A stretch of 64,000 nucleotides of DNA, from positions 62,001 to 126,000 of the forward strand of contig JAJDVQ010000018.1 of NCBI GenBank assembly GCA_022826045.1, in the 5' to 3' direction. Within the stretch, counting starts at the first letter, position 1, and every line of letters starts with the position of its first letter. The translations under genes and the position numbers were made by a program. Shown one piece after another: positions 34,775-41,487 of the stretch. Origin of the DNA: Acidimicrobiia bacterium. Its GTDB lineage: Bacteria > Actinomycetota > Acidimicrobiia > Acidimicrobiales > Poriferisodalaceae. The notes under the pieces were generated by a model. The model worked only from the letters and a program-made list of their open reading frames with translations. It searched no databases and was not told the DNA's origin.

Positions 34775-35152
34775 TCAGCCGATGACGCATGTTTCGGCGT
34801 TCGTTCCGTCACCGTCCGAGAAGACGCCACGGACCCCGTTGCTTGAGCGGTACTGCTCGCAGGCAGTCTCAGAGAAGCCAGCGTTAATCGTCTCGATGCC
34901 GTTGATGGTGCATTTGGGGCTAACCCACGAGTATTCATTTTTGTCGGTTGCAGCGGGTGCAGCAGCCGACTTCGTGACGGTCGTGCCGGTAAGGCTCTCG
35001 GCTGCTTCCTTGCACTTCTCTTCGGAGTCAATCTGGGCAACGTTCGTGTCGGTGTTCTCAAGGTCTGAGATCACATCGCTGCCTCGGCTGAGCAGGACGC
35101 CGGAGACTCCGCCGGCGATAACGAGCATTATCCATGCCCGGGGTCGCCGCAC
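34775..35152 (-). pseudogene. Truncated pilin-like copy (candidate silent cassette)
   Basis: Open for 125 codons from a GTG at 35152, but without ribosome site, leader peptide or the first half of the hydrophobic helix. Homology to the full gene begins abruptly at TAATGCTCG: bases 35130-35076 are identical to 33004-33058 over 55 positions, then the sequences diverge, sharing only scattered blocks such as TGCGAGCAGTACCGC around one Cys codon. All four cysteines align (47, 81, 98, 122; the two central ones 17 residues apart in both copies). The coding frame stays open and the terminator is kept. A decayed gene would be expected to accumulate stops, so this may be a donor for recombination; decay is the alternative. 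Confidence 0.65.
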
Positions 35153-35533
35153 TGCCAGACAGCGCGCCCGGCGCGTCGCCTTGCCTGCTTCGCCGACGGC
35201 TGTCTCACGCTGGCCCTGCGAGTGTTCTCATCTGGTCCAGAGTTCCGCACTCGCGCGCTGCGGGCGACCTCGACCAGGTCGCAGACGTTGCGCATCAGCT
35301 CGCCGGCCTCACTCGTGTGCGGGTACATCCGTGTTGCGACATCGGAACGTCGAAGATCGCTTGCAGCGGCGCAGAGCGCCTCCGAGACATCATCAACGCT
35401 CCGCGATGCCCGAATCGCCGCGGCTAACTCTCGCGTCGCGCTTCCAAGGCTGCCGCCCGCCCTTCCAGACCCCGCCGCTCCTCGCTGTGCCAGATGCCGG
35501 ACCCGCTGCCGCGCAACAACCGCCGCAGCTTCG
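35153..35533. other. Gap between truncated pilin copy and coiled-coil copy 2
   Basis: 381 bases without a supportable gene. A minus-strand frame is open across it and ends at a TAA (35130-35128) that overlaps the exact point where pilin homology begins. Its lower part reads as plausible helical protein (MYPHTSEAGELMRNVCDLVE...), but there is no start codon with a ribosome site below the end of the coiled-coil gene. It may be a gene remnant cut by the insertion of the pilin copy. Confidence 0.4.
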
Positions 35534-36181
35534 TCACTGCGGCTGAGTCTCGGGCTGCTGCGCGTGGGTGTGAGGGTGTGCGGTGTGGATGGTCTCGATG
35601 CGGGCGAGCCGGTCGGTGTGGTCGAGCAGCGTGTGGTTGAGCGCATCGAAACGCTCGTCCATCCGAGCGAGCCGCTCGTCGATCTGCACGAAACGCTCGT
35701 CGATCTGTGCGAACCGGGCGTCCATGTCGGAGCGGAGCAGGCCGATCTGAGTGTCGATGTCCGCGCTGACGTCGCTGCGGAGCGTGTGGATCTTGGCGTC
35801 CAGCGCGCTGATGTCGTTGCGCAGGGCGTTGAATCCGACGGCGGCGAAGGCGAGCACGCTGGTGATCAGCGCGGCGATCACTGCCGCCTGCACAGTGCCA
35901 GACGGCGATCGTCGGCCGCTGGCCTCGACGCGGACGGCTTCCCCACTCGTCGCAGCGTCGCGCCCGCTGCGCTGGGCGGCCTCCACGATGTCGAGCAGGC
36001 GCCGGAGGCCGGCCTCGCCCGCCGAGACGCCGTGCGCGCCGGTCGGTGCGGCCTCGGCGCCCCGTGCAGCGGACGCGTCCAGAGCGCCGGCCCCGGCGCC
36101 TCGCGCTCCGGACGCGGCAGCGGCGGGACCGTCAGGCGCCTCGGCATCGGTGTCATCGGTCACAGGCGAGATGGTAGTCAC
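35534..36181 (-). CDS. Membrane-anchored heptad-repeat coiled-coil protein, copy 2
   Basis: 215 residues from GTG 36181, with AAGGAA upstream. It is a paralogue of the protein at 33846-34391: same start (MTTISPVTD), same RRSPSG before the span (about 97-119), same C-terminal 'LLDHTDRLARIE' and His-rich tail (HTAHPHTHAQQP). It differs by an extra Ala/Gly-rich cytoplasmic segment of about 60 residues and by having fewer RFxQIDE heptads (about three and a half against six). The DNA of the 3' ends is highly similar. Repeat number therefore varies between copies. Function is unknown; position suggests a pilus or surface role. Confidence 0.75.
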   Translation of the reverse strand: MTTISPVTDDTDAEAPDGPAAAASGARGAGAGALDASAARGAEAAPTGAHGVSAGEAGLRRLLDIVEAAQRSGRDAATSGEAVRVEASGRRSPSGTVQAAVIAALITSVLAFAAVGFNALRNDISALDAKIHTLRSDVSADIDTQIGLLRSDMDARFAQIDERFVQIDERLARMDERFDALNHTLLDHTDRLARIETIHTAHPHTHAQQPETQPQ

Positions 36182-36672
36182 GGCGTTTCCTTGGCTTGTG
36201 CTCGCAATCGGCGTCGACGGCGATGGTCGGCGAACGTAGTGTCGAACTATATGTTATTCAAGTGACTTTCGATATTTTTCGATTGAGCGATGGGGTCAAC
36301 GGCTCCCAAGGCGCGGATCTCGCGGGATGCCCGCGGGCCTTCTGCGAGTTGGGCCTTGGCGAAGCGCTCGTTGCTGCGGGGTTTCGCGAAATGCACGCGC
36401 GCAGTCGTCTGGGGACACCCCGTCCGGGTGCCGAAAGCCCAGGCCCTGGGCAGCCCTCGCGCCCATCAACGTTCGAGGACACCCCCTCAGAGTGCTGCAT
36501 CCCGTGGGCAACACACTCATCGCGATGACGACTATTGTCAGACCGTCGCCGCCGTCCCGGCCGAGACCCGACAAAGGCGCTCTCTGCCGAGTCCGGGGTG
36601 ACTCAGCACACCCAGCGTTGCTCGGCACGGCACGAGTCGGCACGAGCCGATGTCCGAGGAGCGCACCAAGGC
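36182..36672. other. Gap between coiled-coil copy 2 and the TadE-like genes
   Basis: 491 bases. The first 100 hold the AT-rich promoter region of the coiled-coil gene, including ATATGTTATTCAAGTGA. The rest shows no coding signal on either strand and no clear promoter for the TadE-like genes, although a plus-strand promoter must lie here or further upstream. Confidence 0.5.
36258..36282 (-). promoter_or_regulatory. Phased GAAA motif upstream of coiled-coil gene copy 2
   Basis: Minus strand: TCGAAAAATATC then GAAAGTCACTTGA, about 77 bases above the GTG start. It matches the site ahead of copy 1 in spacing and core (GAAA, ten bases, GAAA, then ACTTGA). Confidence 0.45.
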
Positions 36673-37239
36673 ATGAGCGGGCGGCGAGAGACCGAAGCGC
36701 TCCGATGCCGCGGCGAGCGCGGCGAGGTGTTCCCCGTGGCGATCCTGTTCGGCGGCGTGCTGCTGACCGTGCTGATCGGGCTGCACGTCACCATCGTGGC
36801 TGTGGCGCGCACCGCCGTGGATTCCGCAGCAGACCGAGGCGTGACCGCGGCGCAGGGAGCGCCGCCGAGTGCGCCCTGCGACCCCGATCCCAAGGCCACG
36901 AGCAACAAGTGCTACGACTCGACCAAGTCCAACCCGTATCTGTACTGCGAGCCCGTGTGGGTGCCCGGAGTAACCAGAGGCTCGGACATCACCACCATGC
37001 GGGCCTGCGAAGGCACGCGGGTGGCCTATGAGTCGATGCTCGCATCAGACTCCATGGTGGGACAGGCCGAGCCGCCCGAAGTGAAGGTGGACGAGCAGGC
37101 GGGCGTGGTCTCGGTGACCACCCACGGGACTGTGCGCTCGCCGGTGTTCGGCATCATCGAGGTGACCGGCTATGCCTGCGGCCCGCTCGACCACGTCATG
37201 AGCGGCGGCCCCACGCCCGCCGATTCCGCGGGATGCTGA
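36673..37239 (+). CDS. TadE-like pseudopilin 1
   Basis: 188 residues from ATG 36673. A short charged leader ending RCRGERG precedes a hydrophobic helix (VFPVAILFGGVLLTVLIGLHV) and 'VARTAVDSAADRGVTAAQG', the TadE pattern in which a Gly-terminated leader is followed by one span and a helix of Ala-rich polar residues. The remaining domain has several cysteines, including CYDSTKSNPYLYC, and is presumably outside the cell. It should be processed by the A24 peptidase. It is the first of three consecutive overlapping TadE-like genes. Confidence 0.72.
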   Translation: MSGRRETEALRCRGERGEVFPVAILFGGVLLTVLIGLHVTIVAVARTAVDSAADRGVTAAQGAPPSAPCDPDPKATSNKCYDSTKSNPYLYCEPVWVPGVTRGSDITTMRACEGTRVAYESMLASDSMVGQAEPPEVKVDEQAGVVSVTTHGTVRSPVFGIIEVTGYACGPLDHVMSGGPTPADSAGC

Positions 37240-38180
37240 GCCGACCGGTGCACGGACGACCGGCGCAGAGCCGAGCGCGGCGGGGCCGGCAGTCACCTCC
37301 TCAGCCCGGCGTCACGACATCCAGGCACGACGAGCCGGGCCGGAGCGGCAGCCGTCCCTCTCGGCCGACGCCACGACAGCGCCCGCGGTGGCGCCTGCGG
37401 GGCCAGCAGGGCAGCGGCACGGCCATCGGCGTGGCGATCATCTACCCGGTGCTGATGGCAGTGATCGTGGCACTGCAGGCCATCACCGACGCCACCCGCA
37501 CCGAGCAGTCGCTGCAGGTGGCCGCGGACCGGGCAGCCCAGACGGCAGCGCTGTGCTGCGAGACGATCGGCCACGCCGCCGCCAGCGCCAAGGAGAGCCT
37601 GGCGGCGGCGCTGAGCGCCCGCGGCGTCGCCTGCGTAGACGACACGACAGGCCTCCGGCTGACCGCCGACGAGTTGGAGGACGAGGTCGATGTCGTCTTC
37701 TACGACAGGTACGGAAATCCACGCTACGACGCCCAGGGGAATATCTACTACTACGACTCTCACCAGTACCCCACCAGCCAATACCGCCGCATGCATTCTC
37801 AGCCCAGAAACCGAGACCTAGGTCGGCTTCGTTACGGCAGGCCGAGGCCAAACCCCAGCGTTGTCTACGTCGACGATGGCTCACCGGCCGAGTTCCCCAA
37901 TCGCTACGCCAACAACGGGTACCACGCCTTCGACGAGGACGGGAATCCGATTGCCAACCCGAAGGGCTTCGACCCCAATGCCGACCCCCATGACCCCAAT
38001 GCCAATTGGGCGACCACGTCGGTACCTCGGGCAGGCCGGGCAGAAGTGCTTGTCACCTGCATGCTCGAGACCGGCCAGCTCGGCCGCACGGTGGCTGGCC
38101 CCGACGGCGTGCGGCGGCATGCGGTGGGCCAGTCTGTCGTAGACCCCTATCGCCAGCGCGCGCCGGCGCCGGGCCCATGA
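37233..38180 (+). CDS. TadE-like pseudopilin 2
   Basis: 315 residues from ATG 37233, overlapping the end of the previous gene. A long basic, Arg/Pro/Ser-rich leader (about 60 residues) ends QQGSG, followed by a span (TAIGVAIIYPVLMAVIVAL) and 'TRTEQSLQVAADRAAQTAALC', the TadE-type helix. The large exported part is rich in Tyr, Asn, Asp and Pro (YDRYGNPRYDAQGNIYYYD), unusual for a pseudopilin. The true start may be further downstream. It overlaps the next gene by four bases. Confidence 0.68.
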   Translation: MLSRPVHGRPAQSRARRGRQSPPQPGVTTSRHDEPGRSGSRPSRPTPRQRPRWRLRGQQGSGTAIGVAIIYPVLMAVIVALQAITDATRTEQSLQVAADRAAQTAALCCETIGHAAASAKESLAAALSARGVACVDDTTGLRLTADELEDEVDVVFYDRYGNPRYDAQGNIYYYDSHQYPTSQYRRMHSQPRNRDLGRLRYGRPRPNPSVVYVDDGSPAEFPNRYANNGYHAFDEDGNPIANPKGFDPNADPHDPNANWATTSVPRAGRAEVLVTCMLETGQLGRTVAGPDGVRRHAVGQSVVDPYRQRAPAPGP

Positions 38181-38785
38181 GGCCATGCATGCGGCTCGTG
38201 ACGCGCCCGGCGAGGCCGCGCCGCTTCGGCAACGTGCTCGCCGACGCCTTTGCCGGACACCGGAGGCGCACCGGACGGCTCGGCGACGAGCGGGGCGACT
38301 TTGCCATCTTCATCGCGGTGATCGCTTCGGCCTTGCTGCTGTTCGGCAGCATCGCCTACGACGCACCCAGGCTGATCACTGCACGCCAGCACGCCAGCCA
38401 CACCGCGACCGAGGCGGCGAAGGTCGCCGCAGCCACCGTGGCAGCCGGCGGCACGACCTGCCTTGCCGGGTCAGACGCTGATCTCGACACCCAGTTCGCT
38501 GCCGACCCAGACGGCTGCCAAGCCGACACTGCTGCGAGACAGTCCATCAAAGACAAGCCGCCCAAGTACGGCGCCTCTTCGGAGTTCGGCGGGCTGCGCT
38601 GCAGCGGCACCTGGGTGGAGGTGACCGTCAAGACGTACTACCAGAACCGTTCCGCGCTCGCGGTGTTCCGCGACAAGCAGCCCATTACCGCAGTCGGCGC
38701 CGCTGAGGCGGTGCTGGTGGGCCCCGACGGGCAGCCGGAGCCGCTGGGATACCTGCCCGAGTGCCCGCTGCTCGATGTGCCGTGA
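38177..38785 (+). CDS. TadE-like pseudopilin 3
   Basis: 202 residues from ATG 38177 (ATGA overlap). The leader ends 'GRLGDERG', followed by 'DFAIFIAVIASALLLFGSIAYDA' and 'ARQHASHTATEAAKVAAATVAAGG', the same TadE arrangement. The exported domain has paired cysteines and ends 'YLPECPLLDVP'. With the two preceding genes it forms an overlapping set that would supply minor pilus components. Confidence 0.72.
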   Translation: MRPCMRLVTRPARPRRFGNVLADAFAGHRRRTGRLGDERGDFAIFIAVIASALLLFGSIAYDAPRLITARQHASHTATEAAKVAAATVAAGGTTCLAGSDADLDTQFAADPDGCQADTAARQSIKDKPPKYGASSEFGGLRCSGTWVEVTVKTYYQNRSALAVFRDKQPITAVGAAEAVLVGPDGQPEPLGYLPECPLLDVP

Positions 38786-40007
38786 ACATGCCCGGGCACG
38801 AGCCGCACGTGGGGTCGGGATGCCTGCCCGTGTGCCCGCTGCCCGCTGCCGCACCGTGACCCTCCTGCTGCGCTCGACGGCGAGATCGCGTTGGCCTGAC
38901 TCGCCCGAGCGCCCGCTGCCGGGCGCCGGTGCTGCGAGCCGGGGCGCCGGCCGCTGGGGTGCCGCTGCGCTGGCGGCACTGATGCTCGCGGCGGCGTGCA
39001 GCAATTCGGCGCCGGGCGACGGCCTGGCCGCTCTCGACACCGCCGACGACAACGCTCCCGGCGTGCAAGGCGATGCAAACGTCGGCGCAGGCGCCAGCGC
39101 CCTCGACGACCCCATCGTCATCAGCGCCGAGCCGCCGTCGGCGCCGGCGTGGCTCGACCCCAGCGCCGATCCGCGGACCCCCCAAGGCCGCCAGCGTGCC
39201 CAGGTGCTGCCGCTGTGGGTCGACGACCTCGATGCGGCGTTCCCGCCCGACGTGTGCGGCAGCGCATGGGAACTCGATGCGGTTGCGGTGCCGGCGAGCG
39301 ACGTCGACATCCGGCACTACGGCGATGTGACCGACATGGCCGCCTTGGGGGCGATGCGGTACGAGCATCTGGTGCGCAGCGCGCTGGCGGCGCCCACCCA
39401 TCTGGCCCAGCTGTGCGTGGCCGTGGCAGCAGTGGACCAGGCCCGCGCCGATGCCCTCGCTGAGCTGGCGCCGCTGATCATCGCTGCCGAGGACGACGCT
39501 ACCGGCGAGCACCGCGAGGCGGTCGGCTTCCCGCATGAAGTCACAGTGGTGGCCGCCAGCCCGTCGGAGGCGCTGGCAACGGCGTGCATTCCCGCGGCCA
39601 TCGGTGCGGTAGGACAGCGTTCAGAGCCTGGGGCCGGCGCTGATCCAGATGCCGAAACCGACCCTGACACCGAAGCCGGCGGCGACCAAGCGCAGGGGGC
39701 CACGCTGCGTGCATACGAGCTGCTGGTGTCGCGCGGCATCGAGGACGAAGTGGTCGATGTCTCCTACCGGGTGGCCACTGTCGCGCAACGCCAGGCCGCA
39801 GACTGCAACGAGGCCCTTGCATGGACGGCCGAATGGGTGCAGCAGGCCGAGGCGTGGACGGCCGAAGGACAGCTCTGGATCGTGCTCGACCATGCCGTGA
39901 GCGCCGATGCCCTGTGCGATCACTCATCGGGCAGCGAGCCGAGCGAACCTGTCGAGTGCCCCCACGACTGGCCGCCCCTGAGTTCGGGAGAACATCCGAG
40001 GCGATAA
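38775..40007 (+). CDS. Predicted lipoprotein at the end of the Tad locus
   Basis: 410 residues if ATG 38775 is used; ATG 38820 and GTG 38856 would shorten a long basic leader. The hydrophobic stretch 'WGAAALAALMLAAACSNS' is a lipobox, placing the mature protein outside the membrane. It contains 'SAWELDAVAVPASDVDIRHYGDVTDM' and several cysteines, with an acidic linker (DPDAETDPDTEAGGD). Family unknown. It overlaps the last TadE-like gene by 11 bases and so belongs to the pilus unit. Confidence 0.65.
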   Translation: MCREHARARAARGVGMPARVPAARCRTVTLLLRSTARSRWPDSPERPLPGAGAASRGAGRWGAAALAALMLAAACSNSAPGDGLAALDTADDNAPGVQGDANVGAGASALDDPIVISAEPPSAPAWLDPSADPRTPQGRQRAQVLPLWVDDLDAAFPPDVCGSAWELDAVAVPASDVDIRHYGDVTDMAALGAMRYEHLVRSALAAPTHLAQLCVAVAAVDQARADALAELAPLIIAAEDDATGEHREAVGFPHEVTVVAASPSEALATACIPAAIGAVGQRSEPGAGADPDAETDPDTEAGGDQAQGATLRAYELLVSRGIEDEVVDVSYRVATVAQRQAADCNEALAWTAEWVQQAEAWTAEGQLWIVLDHAVSADALCDHSSGSEPSEPVECPHDWPPLSSGEHPRR

Positions 40008-40016
40008 TCTGCGGTC

Positions 40017-40946
40017 ATGGCTGCTGCCGACCTTGCTGCGGCGCGGCGCGCCGCCGACGAGCTGGTGCGAGCCGGTGCCGGACGGGTGCTGCTGTTCGGC
40101 TCGGTGGCCCGCGGAGAGGCGACTGAGCGCAGCGATATCGATCTGGTGGCCATCTACGACAACTTGGACTACAGCGCCCGCGCCAAGCGGCGCTGCGCGC
40201 TCGAATCGCATGCGAGCGCCGCCACAGGCTGCCGCGTCGACGTCATGGTCACCGATGCACCCGAATGGGCCGTGCGCACCACCAGAGTGCCATGCTCGGT
40301 GGAGACCCGCATCGCCAGCTACGCAGTCGAGTTGGCCGATGCCGGCTCGCACGCTCGCATCGACTGGGACAAGGAGATCGGTTTGCCCGCTGACCCCGTT
40401 GCCGAGTTGGAGACCCGCTTCGGAGACCTGTCCGATTCGATCGCAGCGCTCACGAACCAGTTGCGCCCCGCCGCTGAAGAGACCGCCGCGGCAGAAGACG
40501 GCGACAGCATCGAACAAGCGGCGCTTGAAGATGTCCGCTGGGCACGGGCGATGGGCGAGGTGCACATGATCGTGGAAAGTGCTGCCAAGGCGCTCCACAT
40601 CGTGTCCGTCGGCACTGCCCCACCCCATGACCACCGGATTCCTCGCCTGCTGGCACAGCAGCCCGAATGGATCGGCGACGCCTTCGATCTGGCGGCAGGC
40701 AGCGATGTAGACCTCGGCGAGCTGCACATCTGGCGCCCCGCCGCGACCTATGGAGCAGACCGCCCCCAAGCACGCCTGAGTGAAGACTCCTTGCGCGTCC
40801 ACACCGCCGTGGCATTGAGCATCGCAGCAGTCGCTGCCGACCAGTGCCGGAGCCAAGGCATCTCTGCGTCAGTGCTCGCTCGCCATGACCGCCGCCGCGA
40901 GCGCTGCAACGCCGCCATCCACGGCCCGCTCCGGCACACTCGCTGA
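40017..40946 (+). CDS. Single-chain MNT-HEPN protein
   Basis: 309 residues. Residues 1-100 are a minimal nucleotidyltransferase: GSVARGEATERSDIDL (Gly28-Ser29, Asp40, Asp42) with a third acidic residue in CRVDVMVTD (Asp75). Residues about 165-285 are HEPN-like: 'GEVHMIVESAAKALHIVSVG', 'DHRIPRLLAQQP' and 'IWRPAATYGADRP'. MNT and HEPN proteins usually come as two genes forming a toxin-antitoxin pair in which MNT modifies HEPN; here they are on one chain joined by an acidic linker. It starts ten bases after the lipoprotein gene. Confidence 0.8.
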   Translation: MAAADLAAARRAADELVRAGAGRVLLFGSVARGEATERSDIDLVAIYDNLDYSARAKRRCALESHASAATGCRVDVMVTDAPEWAVRTTRVPCSVETRIASYAVELADAGSHARIDWDKEIGLPADPVAELETRFGDLSDSIAALTNQLRPAAEETAAAEDGDSIEQAALEDVRWARAMGEVHMIVESAAKALHIVSVGTAPPHDHRIPRLLAQQPEWIGDAFDLAAGSDVDLGELHIWRPAATYGADRPQARLSEDSLRVHTAVALSIAAVAADQCRSQGISASVLARHDRRRERCNAAIHGPLRHTR

Positions 40947-41007
40947 GACACACGGCAGAGACCCGCACGAGTCCACGCGGGACGCCGTCAACCTGCGGCC
41001 GCGGCAT

Positions 41008-41032
41008 CTGAAAAGCAACGAAAATAAGTTGA
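41008..41032 (+). promoter_or_regulatory. Phased GAAA motif in an intergenic region
   Basis: CTGAAAAGCAAC then GAAAATAAGTTGA. It matches the sites upstream of the two coiled-coil genes and the toxin-like gene. It precedes the small open frame at 41085-41168. Confidence 0.4.
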
Positions 41033-41084
41033 AACGCATTGATTCGCACTGGGTTTTGCGCAGGCTCCGGAGATTGGAGCGAGC

Positions 41085-41168
41085 ATGGGATCCATGGATG
41101 CTGAGGTGCGTCCGGCGGCGCTGTCGTGGTGGTGGTCGGCCTCGTGCACCACGGTGGGGTGCCTGTGA
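41085..41168 (+). CDS. Possible 27-residue peptide with three consecutive tryptophans
   Basis: ATG 41085 follows GGAGCGAGC, a good ribosome site, about 50 bases below the phased GAAA motif. The peptide reads MGSMDAEVRPAALSWWWSAS and ends CTTVGCL. The Trp triplet could reflect a leader peptide sensing charged tRNA-Trp, but no Trp gene follows, only an oxidoreductase remnant in the same frame. It may be chance or the relic start of that gene. Confidence 0.25.
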   Translation: MGSMDAEVRPAALSWWWSASCTTVGCL

Positions 41169-41180
41169 AGCCCGCCGGGC

Positions 41181-41487
41181 AGGTCGACGGCGGAGGCAAT
41201 CGACTTCTACGCCGACCCCGACTCCGCCGCCGGCGTCATCGGCACCCCGGACGACCTCATCGAGAACATCCTGCAGATGCAGGAGATCACCGGCGGATTC
41301 GGCGTGATGATGGGCTTCGTCAACGACTGGGCCGAGCCCGAGGCCATGTTCCGCAGCTGGGACTTGGTGGCGCGCCACGTCATGCCTGCGGTCAACGGAC
41401 AGCTCGCCTCGATGGCTGAGTCCAACGAGTTCGTGATCGAGAACCGGGAGTACTTCGACCGGGCCGGCAAGGCGATCCTGACGACCG
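41181..41487 (+). pseudogene. C-terminal remnant of a luciferase-family (LLM) oxidoreductase
   Basis: The frame reads AIDFYADPDSAAGVIGTPDD, then LIENILQMQEITGGFGVMMG and SWDLVARHVMPAVNGQLA, typical of the end of flavin-dependent LLM monooxygenases (limonene monooxygenase/alkanal types). No start or catalytic N-terminal part is present, and the frame runs without a stop at the expected place into DNA antisense to the CoxL-like gene. It is a leftover of a deleted gene. Confidence 0.75.

Noticed and set aside
35128-35646. Minus-strand open frame of 172 codons upstream of the truncated pilin copy
   Set aside because: Its upper part lies within the coiled-coil gene in another frame and no start codon with a ribosome site exists in the lower part. 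It is described only as a gap with a possible remnant.
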